DNA from: Oscillospiraceae bacterium
Lineage (GTDB): Bacteria > Bacillota > Clostridia > Oscillospirales > Acutalibacteraceae
Length of the DNA stretch: 64,000 nucleotides
Direction: 5' to 3'
Assembly (NCBI GenBank): GCA_902774035.1
Contig: CACYHA010000001.1
Location: forward strand, 1 to 64,000
Positions 25,112-34,113 of this stretch are shown here, one piece after another. Below the pieces are notes generated by a model. It ran no database searches. It had not been told where the DNA came from and was given only the letters and a program-made list of their open reading frames with translations. A program made the translations under genes and the position numbers. The first letter of the stretch is position 1. Every line of letters starts with the position of its first letter.

Positions 25112-26344
25112 TCAGCGAACCGTAACGTTCTTTTTCGCGGCGGGGCTGTAGCCGCTGTGGCCGGAATCCGCGCCGAACTTGTTCGCATAGGTGCAGATGG
25201 CGAGCTTCACATTTTTGCCGATGGCGTTGCCGGCTGCGGAGGCGTTGAGGGTGAAGGTCGAGCCTGTGCCCTTTGCCCAAAGGGGAAGTCCCGAGCTGTG
25301 GGCGCCGGTGACCTTGATGCCCTGCATACCCTTCGGCGCGCTCTTGAGCGTGATGGTGAGCTTATAGTTTGTCACGGTGTAATCATAGGCGGGATGCCAG
25401 TCGCCGTCGGACTCCCAATAGCCGTTGACGTGCACCTTTTTGGTCTGTGCGCCGGAAACCTTGATCGATTTGATCTCGGGCGCGGCGCCGAAGCCGGTGC
25501 GGACATTGAGCGCTTTCGAAAGGTCGCTCTTGGCCGTGCGCACGGTTTTGCCGTCTTCGGGCGAAAGCGATTTCACAAAATTGGCCGCTTTGAACTGATA
25601 CACCGTGCCGGCTTTGAGCTTTTTGACCGTCATGGGCTTGCCGCCGGCAAAGGTTTTGTTGCTCCACTTTTTCGCGTCCTTCGCTTTGTAGTAAAGGATC
25701 GTCCCGGAAGCGGTGACGCCGTTGGAATAGGATTTGTAGGCGGTGCCGACCGTGATCGCGTTCGTGGTTGCCTTGAGGTTCTTGCCGGTCAGCGCGATGT
25801 TGGGGACGTTCTGGAAATAGAAGGCGTGCCGTTCTTCAAAGTGGTTGATCTTGTCATCGTATTGCCGGAAGTTCGGCTCGTTGTTGAACTGGTAGCCGAT
25901 CTGGGAACGCACGGTGAAGCGGAAATAGCACACGCCGTCGCCGATTTGGCTGAGATCCACCGTGTTGGTGCTGACGCCGTTTTCGGCGCTGACGAAGTCG
26001 CCGTCCTCGCCGTCGCGGTAGCTGACGGCAAGATAGCTCACATAGAACATGTCGTCGTCGATTTTTTGTTTCATCACGGTCTGCACGGTGGCTTCGGCGC
26101 CCTTGATGGCGGCGAGCTTCACGGTCAGGGCATAGAGCGGTGTGTCAAAGGTCACGGCGGAGCCGACCTTGAGATGCACCTTGTCGTAGTTCGTGCCGGT
26201 TTCCTTGACGGAGAAGTTGTCGATCCCGGCGGTGAGCGCCGCCCATTTGTTCGCCGCGCCTGCCGGAATGGCGGCAAACGCCAGCGTGCTTGTCAGCAGC
26301 AGAACCGCCAGCAGAACGGAGAGTGTTTTTCTTGTGCGTTTCAT
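25112..26344 (-). CDS. Secreted protein, shorter paralogue of 14612-16177
   Basis: A 410-residue protein with a signal peptide ending AAIPAGAANK. It shares the whole series of modules with the 521-residue protein at 14612: DNFSVKETGTNYDKVHLKVG, a fibronectin-III-like segment (GTILYYKAKDAKKW), NGYWESDGDWHPAYD and SAPKGMQGIKVTG, ending TVR. It lacks the extra N-terminal domain of the longer copy. No anchoring motif or catalytic residues are visible. The AAGGAG site before ATG 26344 is good. The two loci, 9 kb apart, arose by duplication, and both flank damaged DNA. Confidence 0.72.
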   Translation of the reverse strand: MKRTRKTLSVLLAVLLLTSTLAFAAIPAGAANKWAALTAGIDNFSVKETGTNYDKVHLKVGSAVTFDTPLYALTVKLAAIKGAEATVQTVMKQKIDDDMFYVSYLAVSYRDGEDGDFVSAENGVSTNTVDLSQIGDGVCYFRFTVRSQIGYQFNNEPNFRQYDDKINHFEERHAFYFQNVPNIALTGKNLKATTNAITVGTAYKSYSNGVTASGTILYYKAKDAKKWSNKTFAGGKPMTVKKLKAGTVYQFKAANFVKSLSPEDGKTVRTAKSDLSKALNVRTGFGAAPEIKSIKVSGAQTKKVHVNGYWESDGDWHPAYDYTVTNYKLTITLKSAPKGMQGIKVTGAHSSGLPLWAKGTGSTFTLNASAAGNAIGKNVKLAICTYANKFGADSGHSGYSPAAKKNVTVR

Positions 26345-26598
26345 GATAAAAACTCCTTTTTTACTTTTTGGTAAAACACGAAGCGTCTGCGCATCGCTGC
26401 GCTCATGTTTTACGGTTCTATTATATCAGAGTTGACGGAAAAATCACATCGTTATTATTGTATAAAAAAACAAGGTGAATTTCAGCGCTTTCAACAAAGA
26501 CTTGCTTGCGCCGAAAGGGGAGAGGGCGGGAGGAGAAGCGATTTGCACAATTCGGCACTTCGGGATTTGTGCATTCCTACAAAATCGGCGAACACCCC
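26345..26598. other. Intergenic region upstream of the 25112 gene and the TipAS promoter
   Basis: On the minus strand, TATAAT lies at 26425-26420, followed by a leader in which GTAAAAC (about 26371) and GTTTTAC (about 26407) form a long hairpin before the ribosome site. The rest (26445-26598) shows no supported gene. Confidence 0.5.
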
Positions 26599-26629
26599 TT
26601 GACCCTGACGCGGCATCCTGGTTTATACT
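26599..26629 (+). promoter_or_regulatory. MerR-type promoter with 19-bp spacer
   Basis: TTGACC (26599-26604) and TATACT (26624-26629) are 19 bp apart. This over-long spacing is characteristic of promoters twisted into register by MerR-family activators. The spacer CTGACGCGGCATCCTGGTT retains part of a CCTGACG...CCTGG dyad. It now drives the TipAS remnant. Confidence 0.7.
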
Positions 26630-26637
26630 GTGGATGC

Positions 26638-26770
26638 AAGGCGATTCCGGACGCCCCCGGATTTGACAGAGAAACAGTTCTTTCTCGGCAGACGGAGCAT
26701 CTGACGCTGAAAAAGCGGCGCGCGTAGGCCGGGATCGCCCTTGTGAAAAAAACACAAAGGAGCAAACGCC
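26638..26770 (+). pseudogene. Remnant of the MerR/TipA coiled-coil linker
   Basis: KAIPDAPGFDRE then TVLSRQTEHLTLKKRR matches the C-terminal part of a MerR HTH domain and its dimerisation helix (usually ...FDRexxLxxQxexLtlKKxR). It is followed by a TAG and a frame slip. The next bases still resemble LIALVKKTQ. All of the DNA-binding winged helix is missing: the remnant begins 9 bp after the -10 box. A deletion removed about 65-70 codons. Confidence 0.7.
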
Positions 26771-27172
26771 ATGGATAGGACGCCGTTTGACAACAACGAG
26801 ATCGAAGAATATGCCGCGCAGGCCAGGGCGAAATGGGGCGATACGAAGGCATATGCCGAATACGCGGAAAAGAGCAAAGGCCGCACCGCACAGGAAGAAA
26901 AGGAACTCGCAGGTGAGCTGACGGCTGTTTTTACGCAGTTCGGCGCCCTGCGCGAAAAGGCCGACGACAGCGACGAGGCCGTGGCGCTGGTGCAAAAGCT
27001 GCAAGCCTGCATCACGAAGCATTGCTATACCTGCACCTTGGAGATTCTTGCTTCTCTCGGACAGATGTACACCGAGGACGACGCGTTCAGGCGGAACATC
27101 GACAAGGCCGGCGGCGAAGGAACCGCCGCGTTTGTGCGCCGCGCGATCGAGGCATATTGCGCGGCAAAATGA
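26771..27172 (+). CDS. Standalone TipAS (antibiotic-recognition) domain protein
   Basis: A 133-residue, alpha-helical, globin-like TipAS domain: NEIEEYAAQARAKWGDTKAY, EEKELAGELTAVF, and Cys-containing CITKHCYTC then GQMYTEDDAFRRNID. In Streptomyces, TipA is a MerR regulator activated by thiostrepton-like peptides, and TipAS is the same domain made from an internal start. Here the HTH half has been lost (see 26638) but the ATG has an AAAGGAG site 8 bp upstream, so the sensing domain may still be made and could act as a drug sink. Equally, it may be dying. Confidence 0.82.
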   Translation: MDRTPFDNNEIEEYAAQARAKWGDTKAYAEYAEKSKGRTAQEEKELAGELTAVFTQFGALREKADDSDEAVALVQKLQACITKHCYTCTLEILASLGQMYTEDDAFRRNIDKAGGEGTAAFVRRAIEAYCAAK

Positions 27173-27192
27173 TCGGCAGTTGCAAAGAAGAA

Positions 27193-27222
27193 GGGGCTGT
27201 TTTCAGAACAGCCCCCTTTTTT
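27193..27222 (+). terminator. Terminator after TipAS
   Basis: GGGGCTGTT (27193-27201) pairs with AACAGCCCC (27207-27215), followed by CTTTTTT. It overlaps the 3' end of the convergent sialidase gene. Confidence 0.75.
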
Positions 27223-28666
27223 ATGCTTTTGCGCCGTCTGCAAATGCAAGCGTTCCGTCGTCGCACAGGGAGAAAACGCGGTAGCTGATGTGCGCGGCCT
27301 CGTCTTCAAACAGAAGCGCGAAGCTGCCGTCGGAAAGCTCCGTGAGACACGAATAAGCGAAGAACCCTTTCCCGAGCCGGTTCGTTTTGATCCAACGGAT
27401 CTTCCCGTCGGCTTCCAGGAGCCCGACCCGGAGCACGCCGTCGGCGCGGCGCAGGAGATTCGACCCCATGGAAGCCAGAACCACCGGCTTTCCGTCGATC
27501 GTCTTCGAGGTGTTGATGAACGACACCATGCAGTTTTTTGTGCCGAACAGACGCAGCACCGCTTTGGCCTTTGACCAGCTAACGCCGCCGTCCGTGCTGT
27601 CGCAGCATCCCACAAAGTGCGATTTGTTGCGGGAAAACATGCGCAGCCGTCCGTCTGGCAGGGCAATGATCTGGGATTCGCTGGTTTTTCGCAGCAGCAG
27701 GCTGTGACGCACGTCTTCGCCGCGCTGCCAGGTCTTTCCGCCGTCGTCGGAATAGATCGTCAGCGCGTGTTCCCGTCCGTTTTCGTTGGAATACACCGGG
27801 AAAATCAGCCGCTCATGCCCGCAAAAGGAAAAGCGGATCCCGCGGCCGGGACAGACGCCGAGAAAAGCTTCCGCCTCGTGCTTGACCATCGGATTCAGCA
27901 GGGCGGGGGCGCTCCAGGTCTTTCCGCCGTCGTCGCTGTGCCGCAGGCATAAAAACGGCGTGGGGAACACATGAAGCTCGGAGGCGGCGAAAAAGACGCT
28001 TTGCGCAACGGTTTTTCCCGTTGGCGCATCCGCGTCCCCGCGCTGCGCAAGGGTGCAGGGGACGCCGTCCCGATACAGACGGTATTCCCGGTCAACGCTG
28101 TACGCGGTCTCCCTGTCTTCCTCCATTACCGGGGCAAAACCGCCGGAAAAATCTCCGATATGATAGCGGTAGTCCGCGCTCTCTCTTTCCGCGAGGGCGA
28201 TGCGGCTTTTTCCGCCGACGGAAAGGCAGCCGCTGCCTTTTTGCGCATTCAGGTAGCCCGTGCCGGAAAGAAACAGGTCGCACAGCATAAAAACGCGGCC
28301 GCTTTCGCTTTGCAAAAGCGCGGAATCAATGTAAGCGGCGCTCTCGCTGCTCCCGGCGCCTTCGGCGTAATCCTCCAGCCGGTTCGGCACACTGTAACTC
28401 CAGCGACCGTAACCGTCGGGTGAGACCGCGGCGGCAATGTCGAGATTTTGCGGCGCGTCTTTTCCGTGGTTCCAGCGCAGATCCGCTGCGGCGAGCACGC
28501 TGCCGTCCTGCAGGGTCAGCAGCGCGGGAATGCGGAACTTTTCGCAAAACAGCGTTCCGCGTTCAAAGGGGTTGCTGCAATCGGCCGCCGCAGCGCAGGC
28601 GAACGGGAGCGAAACCGGCAGCAGCGCGCTCAAAAAGAGCGACAGGATGCGGACAAATCGTTTCAT
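27221..28666 (-). CDS. Secreted exo-alpha-sialidase (GH33-like)
   Basis: A 481-residue protein with a signal peptide ending ACAAAADC. The arginine motif KFRIPALLTLQDGSVLAAAD (FRIP, the first of three sialic-acid-binding Arg) lies at about residues 43-47. Three Asp-boxes follow (SDDGGKTWSA, SDDGGKTWQR, STDGGVSWSK), typical of the six-bladed GH33 propeller. It should release terminal sialic acids from host mucins at the cell surface or outside. No nan catabolic genes are in the window. ATG 28666 follows AAGGAG; the longer open frame upstream lacks a signal. Its last 28 codons were duplicated at 25023-25110. Confidence 0.88.
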   Translation of the reverse strand: MKRFVRILSLFLSALLPVSLPFACAAAADCSNPFERGTLFCEKFRIPALLTLQDGSVLAAADLRWNHGKDAPQNLDIAAAVSPDGYGRWSYSVPNRLEDYAEGAGSSESAAYIDSALLQSESGRVFMLCDLFLSGTGYLNAQKGSGCLSVGGKSRIALAERESADYRYHIGDFSGGFAPVMEEDRETAYSVDREYRLYRDGVPCTLAQRGDADAPTGKTVAQSVFFAASELHVFPTPFLCLRHSDDGGKTWSAPALLNPMVKHEAEAFLGVCPGRGIRFSFCGHERLIFPVYSNENGREHALTIYSDDGGKTWQRGEDVRHSLLLRKTSESQIIALPDGRLRMFSRNKSHFVGCCDSTDGGVSWSKAKAVLRLFGTKNCMVSFINTSKTIDGKPVVLASMGSNLLRRADGVLRVGLLEADGKIRWIKTNRLGKGFFAYSCLTELSDGSFALLFEDEAAHISYRVFSLCDDGTLAFADGAKA

Positions 28667-28765
28667 AACAGGTCTCCTTCGGATTGCATCGGTTCTCCGT
28701 GTGATTGTACCACAGATTTTGAAAAAAGGGAAGAGGGCGCCGAAAAAACGGCAGACAAATGGCCG

Positions 28766-28829
28766 TTCACTCCCTCGAAACCGCTTTTCACTCCAAAACC
28801 GCTGCAATTTCCCCGCTTTGTGTTATGCT
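28766..28829 (+). promoter_or_regulatory. LytTR site and promoter upstream of the LytTR operon
   Basis: TTCACTCC at 28766-28773 and 28787-28794 (21-bp period) lies upstream of TATGCT at 28824-28829. The second octamer to -10 distance is 37 bp. A second possible promoter lies downstream (TTGCGT 28851-28856, 17 bp, TATACT 28874-28879), so there may be two starts. This suggests autoregulation by the regulator at 28914. Confidence 0.75.
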
Positions 28830-28913
28830 GGATCCGCAAACGAAGCCCGCTTGCGTTGCGGCAGCAAGTATGCTATACTGAACACAGAACCGAACCCAAA
28901 AGGAGGGACCCTT

Positions 28914-29609
28914 ATGAGAGTTGCATTGCTGGACGACGAAGCCGCCGTCACGGCGGAACTGGATCAACTGATCCACGCCTACGCCTTTGCCCGCGATTAC
29001 GACATTCAGTGCGAGCGCTTCATCGACGGCCGTGATCTGCTGAATAGCGGAAAGTTCGACCTGTACTTTCTGGATTTCTGCATGGATACCATGAACGGAA
29101 TCGAGGTCGCGCAGGCGCTTAAGGAAAAATACAGCCACGCCGTCACGATCTGCTACCTGACCAACTATGACGCCGTTGCTGCCGAAATTATCAATCGGGG
29201 CATCCACGCCGAAGGATTTTTGAAAAAGCCCGTGGATCCCGATCAGCTCACGGAAAAGCTCGATCAGTTTTTTCGCATGTCGTTCTTCAACCGGCTGGAG
29301 CTGCGGCAGGGCAAGCGCTTCCAGACCCTTTACGCGCAGGATATCCTCTATGTGGAGGCTGACAACAAGCAGGTGCGATTCCATCTGTTCGACGGCGTCC
29401 AGTCGTTTAATTATCTCCTGCGCGAGGTGGAAAAGCTGTTGCCCGCAGGCCTGTTTTACCGTGTTTCGCGCTCGTTCCTCGTCAATCTGCAGTACGTCGA
29501 TTCCTACGACGCAAAAAGTGTCACGCTGAAAAACGGCGAGACTCTGCCGCTGAAGTCAAAGGATTTTCAAAAGACCTATCATAATTTCATGTTCCTGTTC
29601 AACCATTGA
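28914..29609 (+). CDS. LytTR-family response regulator (AgrA/ComE-type)
   Basis: A 231-residue protein from ATG 28914, with an AAAGGAGGG site. The receiver domain has acidic residues DDE (7-9), phospho-Asp54 in YFLDFCMDTMNGIE and Lys in GFLKKPVDP. The LytTR DNA-binding domain follows (FQTLYAQDILYVEADNKQVR, LREVEKLLPAGLFYRVSRSF, LPLKSKDFQKTYHNF). It is translated ahead of a GHKL-type kinase (16-bp gap) and has a paired octamer site in its own promoter. Two further identical-architecture sites precede the genes at 31080 and 39051. Confidence 0.93.
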   Translation: MRVALLDDEAAVTAELDQLIHAYAFARDYDIQCERFIDGRDLLNSGKFDLYFLDFCMDTMNGIEVAQALKEKYSHAVTICYLTNYDAVAAEIINRGIHAEGFLKKPVDPDQLTEKLDQFFRMSFFNRLELRQGKRFQTLYAQDILYVEADNKQVRFHLFDGVQSFNYLLREVEKLLPAGLFYRVSRSFLVNLQYVDSYDAKSVTLKNGETLPLKSKDFQKTYHNFMFLFNH

Positions 29610-29625
29610 GAGAGGAGGCGATCCA

Positions 29626-30981
29626 ATGCTTGCCATTTCCGATCTTATCCGGCGCTCACCGGTGCTTTATGCGCTGATCTCCATGCTGGATAACTATGTT
29701 TTGATTGCGGGCTGCGCGTTTTTTGCGGTCTGTCTGTTCCATCTGAACCTGCGGCAAAAGGCCTGGCCCTATGTGACGTGCGCCCTGCTTTGCACCTTTT
29801 GCGGCACGGCGGAGCCTTTTTTGCTGGGCGCGTCGGATCTTGCGCTGCTTCTCTGGTCGGGCGTGACCCTTGCGCTGCCGTTCGTGTGCATGGCGCTGAT
29901 CTTTCAGCGTCCCGGCCTGTGGAAGGCGATGCTCACCGCGGCGGGCTACACCTTTATCGAAGCGCTGCGCTTTCTCGTGCTGCTGGTTTTCTTCGGCTTT
30001 GATAACGACAACCGCAACGACGCGCTGGAACTGGTCGTCGGCTTCCTTGTCGATGTTTCGGTCTTCCTGCTGCTGTTTTTGGTGCTCACACGCGTCGCCA
30101 GACGGCGCACGGTGTATGTGAACGTCACACGCGACGGCGCGATCCTGTTTTTGCTGATGGTCTTCACGGTTGCGGTCTTCATGTCCTCGCTGCTGCTGAT
30201 CGGCCCGGCCTATTCCGAGACCCGGCAGACCGAATTTGCCTTTTTGCTGCTGAACATTCCTGCCCTGACCGCAACGGTCACCTTTGCGCTGGTGCGCCTG
30301 TTCCGGATGCGCAGCGAATCGGAAAACTACAAAAAGCAGCTTTCGATGCAGATCCGCCAGTTTGAATGGATGGAGCACATGGTGGAGGATGTGCGTATGT
30401 TCCGCCACGATTTTCCGAAAAAGATGCGCCCGCTGATCGCCTATCTCGACGAAGACAGGCCCGATGAGGCCCGCGAGATGGCGCAGCAGTTCAGCGACTT
30501 TGTCGAAACCACCGGCGAACGCTTCCACACCGGGAACTACCGGCTCGACACCGTGCTGTTCTGCGAGCAGCAGATCGCGCAGCGCGACGGCATCACGCTC
30601 GACGTTTCCTTCGACACGGTGTTCCCGCCCGAGGGGATCGACCCCGACGACATCTACACGATCTTCCCCAACGCCCTCGACAACGCGATTGAGGCCACCC
30701 GCAAAGCGCAGGGGGAAAAGGTCATCACCTTCCGTTGCCGCTGCGCAAAGCAGACCGTTTACATCACGATCCGCAACCCGCTGGCAGCCGACGTGAAAAT
30801 GAAGGATGGCCTGCCCCAGACGACAAAGACCGACAGGGCCGCCCACGGCTACGGCTTCCGCTCGATCAAAAAAGCCGCCGCGAAGTACGGCGACGACAAC
30901 GTGAGCTTTTCGGCGGAAAACGGCATATTCGAGCTGCGGATCTTCCTCAATGTGCCGGAAACAGATAGTTCACTCCCTTGA
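29626..30981 (+). CDS. Membrane histidine kinase (AgrC-like, GHKL class)
   Basis: A 451-residue protein with about six membrane helices (residues 20-230) followed by the cytoplasmic kinase. MFRHDFPKK supplies the phospho-His near residue 264. The ATP-binding domain has FPNALDNAIEATRKAQG (N-box) and RAAHGYGFRSIKKAAAKYG (G-box). This class usually senses peptides or membrane stress. It is the second gene of the LytTR operon. Its final codons contain the first TTCACTCC octamer of the site that serves the next gene, 31080. Confidence 0.9.
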   Translation: MLAISDLIRRSPVLYALISMLDNYVLIAGCAFFAVCLFHLNLRQKAWPYVTCALLCTFCGTAEPFLLGASDLALLLWSGVTLALPFVCMALIFQRPGLWKAMLTAAGYTFIEALRFLVLLVFFGFDNDNRNDALELVVGFLVDVSVFLLLFLVLTRVARRRTVYVNVTRDGAILFLLMVFTVAVFMSSLLLIGPAYSETRQTEFAFLLLNIPALTATVTFALVRLFRMRSESENYKKQLSMQIRQFEWMEHMVEDVRMFRHDFPKKMRPLIAYLDEDRPDEAREMAQQFSDFVETTGERFHTGNYRLDTVLFCEQQIAQRDGITLDVSFDTVFPPEGIDPDDIYTIFPNALDNAIEATRKAQGEKVITFRCRCAKQTVYITIRNPLAADVKMKDGLPQTTKTDRAAHGYGFRSIKKAAAKYGDDNVSFSAENGIFELRIFLNVPETDSSLP

Positions 30982-31032
30982 AACGGCTTTTCACTCCAAA
31001 AGTGAAACAAATCAAACATTTTGTGCTATCAT
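30969..31032 (+). promoter_or_regulatory. LytTR site and promoter upstream of the 31080 gene
   Basis: TTCACTCC at 30969-30976 and 30990-30997 (21-bp period) with TATCAT at 31027-31032; octamer to -10 is 37 bp. The first octamer overlaps the kinase stop codon. Confidence 0.78.
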
Positions 31033-31079
31033 CAAAAAGCAAAGTCCAAATCCTATTTTTATGAAGGAGATGTGTGAAA

Positions 31080-34022
31080 ATGAAGAAAACCATATCCATC
31101 CTGTTGACGCTCCTGCTTTTGATCGGCATCGTGCCCTTGGCGCCTGTTGCGGCGACAGACGATAACGACCTGTTCCGCCTTTCCGGCACCTGCGGCGAGA
31201 ACATCACCTGGACGCTGGAGAACGGCACGCTGACTGTTTCCGGCGAAGGCGCGATCGAAGCGCAGACGCGCGAAAAAACGCAGACGCAAGTCGTTTGGAA
31301 CGGCGAAACGCGAAAATTCGAAGTCAAAACCGAACGTGAACAGGTCAGCTTCTATCCGTGGGATGAAGTGCTTGAGCTGGATCAAAGTCAGTTCTTTGAA
31401 AATGACGCGGACGCGATTCACTGGGTCGAAGAAGATCTGTCCAACTTTGAGGACTATTACCTCAAATACTTGAATACGGCGCATACGCTGGTGATCGAAG
31501 AGGACATCACTTCCGTCGGCGCCAGCGCGTTCGGCCAGTTCGCGTTTGAAAGCATCTACCTTCCGTCCACCTTGCAGTCTGTCGGTGAATGGGCGTTTTA
31601 TTTGGGATATACCGATCACCTGTATGTCAAGAATCCGTCAATGACCTTCGGAGGAAACGGCTTGCGTGTGGGCGGTTGGCATGACGAACAGAATGCCGCG
31701 CCCACGTGGTATACCTCAAGAGAATCCGCGTTTGAAACGCTTTATTGCAGTGAGGATTTCATCACCGCAGGTACGCTTGAAGTTTTGAGCGACGAGGGTT
31801 TGGACGCTCTGTTGGGCGCTGTTGCGCTGACGGACGGCTACGGCGACGCGGACTATTATGATTATGTGATGCAGCCTTGGGCAAAATACGGCGTCAACAC
31901 CCCGCAGGAGCTTGCGGCAAAGATGGTCGAAATCTTTAACGACAAGCTCGGCACGTCCTACGCTTCGGCGGATGAGATTCTTGTTCAGGCGCCGGCTTGC
32001 ACCTGCGAGACCTGCGACCATCACACGGCGCTGGAATGCAAATATGCCGGCTGCGCATGCTGCGGCTGCAAAAACGGCGACTATCATCCTGCCGACGATG
32101 AAAGAATCCTCTATGTCTATACAGACGATTTCTATACGACCTTCTGGACGGCGTATGATGCCGCGTGGGACAGCGCGTCGCTGTCGGAAAACTTTTTGAA
32201 CTTCCCGCTCGGTCAAGCGCCGCAGGGCGAATACATCAACGGCGACGCATCCGCTGTGTACGACCTCATTCCCGCACCGTGGCTGACCGTGCACGGCTAT
32301 GCCGGCTCCACCGCGCAGTTCGCAGCCGAAACGAGCGGCGTGAACTTTGTGCCGCTGGCCTTCGGCGGAACCTACGGCGACATCACCTGGTCGCTCGAAG
32401 ACGGCGTGCTGACCGTCGGCGGCAGAGGCGAGATCGTTCCCGCAACCCGCGTTGTGCCGTATGAAGCCGCCCCGGGCGAAGTCGGCGAATGGAACGAAGA
32501 ACTCGGCGATTATGACCCCGCGCCCACGACCCAAACGGAGGAATACTTTCCGTGGAACGAAGCATTTGACTTGGCTGTCGGCGGAGAGATCGGCGTTCCC
32601 GGATTCCAATTTGAAGAACCGTTCATCGAACTCGGTCTTGCGGATGCAGCAGAAGTGTTACAGGCAATGCTCAGCACCGTTCACACCATCGTGATCGGCG
32701 AAGGCATCACCGGCATCCGCGATTACGAGACCTTCAACATGTTCCTGCCGCAAACGGTGGTGCTTCCCTCCACCTTCGGTTCTTCGCCCACGGCGCAGTA
32801 TTTCATGGAAGAAGGCGCCTTGGACTGCAGTTTCATTCAGGATATTTATATCAACAATCCGCAGGTGGATATGGACCGGCTTCATATCGAGCTTTCCGGC
32901 TTCCAGGGCGAGAGCAGCCCGTTCGCCTCTGCTGACGATCTGGTCGACTATGCGCAGGAATTGTTCCGCGCAAGCTACAGATCCGAAGGCTTCTATACGA
33001 TCACCGGGTTCCTGTATGAGATCTTCTGCCTGAAAAACGGCTATGCCTATGAACTCACCGGCATGGAAATGACCGAAGACGAAGTGCTTGCAAAGCTTGA
33101 CGAATCCGTTGCCTTCTGGAACGAACATGCGCGCACGAACTATACGTCTGTGGATGAACTTGTTGCGGGGATCATCGAACTGATGAACGGACAGTTTTGC
33201 ATGAGCTTCACTACTCTGGATGAGATGTTTGTCGGCCCGCCGATCCCGGAATCCGACGGTGCAGTTTTTCCGCGGCAAAGCGCGGCGCTGACCGAAGCGT
33301 GGAACGCTTACGCGCAAACGGAAATCGAACCCTATGTGCAGGCGATCTACGGCGAAACCATGTTCGGCAGCTACTTCCTCGGCAACGCCCCGGTCGACCT
33401 CTTTGATCGCAACATGGAACCGCACACCGTTCCGCTGGTTCCCTCTCCCTGGATCACCATCCACGGCTATGCCGGTTCCACGGCCGAAACCGCGGCGGCA
33501 ACGAGCGGCGTGAACTTCGCGCCCCTTTGCCCGACGGACTACACCCACACCGTGACGGAAAAAGCCGAAGTCCCTGCCACCTGCACGGAAGCGGGCCACA
33601 CCGCCGGCTGGTACTGCGCGGACTGTGAACAGTATCTCACCGGGGAAGCGGTCGGCGCAACAGGCCATGCGCACACCCGTACCGTTGCCGCGACCGAACC
33701 CACGCGCAGAGTCCACGGCTTCACCGAAGGCGTCTTCTGCGACGACTGTCAGACGTACATCTCCGGCCACGAGGTGATCCACAACCAGCTCGGCTCCAGA
33801 CACGTGGTCAAACCCGCAACCGAGACTGAGGAGGGTGAAGTGGAGATCGTCTGCACCGTCTGCGGCGAAACCGGACTCTATGCACTCGACAAGCTCGAAC
33901 CGGAACCCGAGCAGGGAGATTCCGACAGCAGCGGAAACCCGGTTCTGGATTTCTTCCGCCAGCTTGCCAACGGGATCATGAGCTTCTTCCTGCGCCTGAT
34001 CAAATGGCTCGGCAAAAAGTAA
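31080..34022 (+). CDS. Very large secreted repeat protein with Cys-rich insert and amphipathic tail
   Basis: A 980-residue protein. The likely start is ATG 31080 (AAGGAG 10 bp upstream); an in-frame GTG at 31074 is too close to the site. After the signal peptide, two large homologous modules follow. Each opens GDITWSLEDGVLTVGG-like and contains a BspA-type leucine-rich stretch (HTIVIGEGITGIRDYETF; VLPSTF). Each ends HGYAGSTA..SGVNF. Module 1 has a Cys-dense insert (CTCETCDHH..CKYAGCACCGC), possibly a metal or disulfide knot. A Cys/His-pair region (CADCEQYL, CDDCQTYI, CTVCGETG) follows, resembling repeated zinc-ribbon-like modules common in gut Clostridia surface proteins. The end GIMSFFLRLIKWLGKK is an FFxxL-type tail. 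LytTR-regulated by site architecture. Confidence 0.78.
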   Translation: MKKTISILLTLLLLIGIVPLAPVAATDDNDLFRLSGTCGENITWTLENGTLTVSGEGAIEAQTREKTQTQVVWNGETRKFEVKTEREQVSFYPWDEVLELDQSQFFENDADAIHWVEEDLSNFEDYYLKYLNTAHTLVIEEDITSVGASAFGQFAFESIYLPSTLQSVGEWAFYLGYTDHLYVKNPSMTFGGNGLRVGGWHDEQNAAPTWYTSRESAFETLYCSEDFITAGTLEVLSDEGLDALLGAVALTDGYGDADYYDYVMQPWAKYGVNTPQELAAKMVEIFNDKLGTSYASADEILVQAPACTCETCDHHTALECKYAGCACCGCKNGDYHPADDERILYVYTDDFYTTFWTAYDAAWDSASLSENFLNFPLGQAPQGEYINGDASAVYDLIPAPWLTVHGYAGSTAQFAAETSGVNFVPLAFGGTYGDITWSLEDGVLTVGGRGEIVPATRVVPYEAAPGEVGEWNEELGDYDPAPTTQTEEYFPWNEAFDLAVGGEIGVPGFQFEEPFIELGLADAAEVLQAMLSTVHTIVIGEGITGIRDYETFNMFLPQTVVLPSTFGSSPTAQYFMEEGALDCSFIQDIYINNPQVDMDRLHIELSGFQGESSPFASADDLVDYAQELFRASYRSEGFYTITGFLYEIFCLKNGYAYELTGMEMTEDEVLAKLDESVAFWNEHARTNYTSVDELVAGIIELMNGQFCMSFTTLDEMFVGPPIPESDGAVFPRQSAALTEAWNAYAQTEIEPYVQAIYGETMFGSYFLGNAPVDLFDRNMEPHTVPLVPSPWITIHGYAGSTAETAAATSGVNFAPLCPTDYTHTVTEKAEVPATCTEAGHTAGWYCADCEQYLTGEAVGATGHAHTRTVAATEPTRRVHGFTEGVFCDDCQTYISGHEVIHNQLGSRHVVKPATETEEGEVEIVCTVCGETGLYALDKLEPEPEQGDSDSSGNPVLDFFRQLANGIMSFFLRLIKWLGKK

Positions 34023-34113
34023 GCGGCAGGAAACCGATTGCGTGAATCATCGGTCACATGGGAATCATCAGGGCGTGTTGCGGAAGAAATCGGCAGCACG
34101 CCTTTTTTCTCTC

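Noticed and set aside
22190-34056. 14-mer GAATCATCGGTCAC shared between 22190 and 34043
   Set aside because: In 64 kb, shared 14-mers of this kind are expected by chance several times over, and no positional logic links the two.
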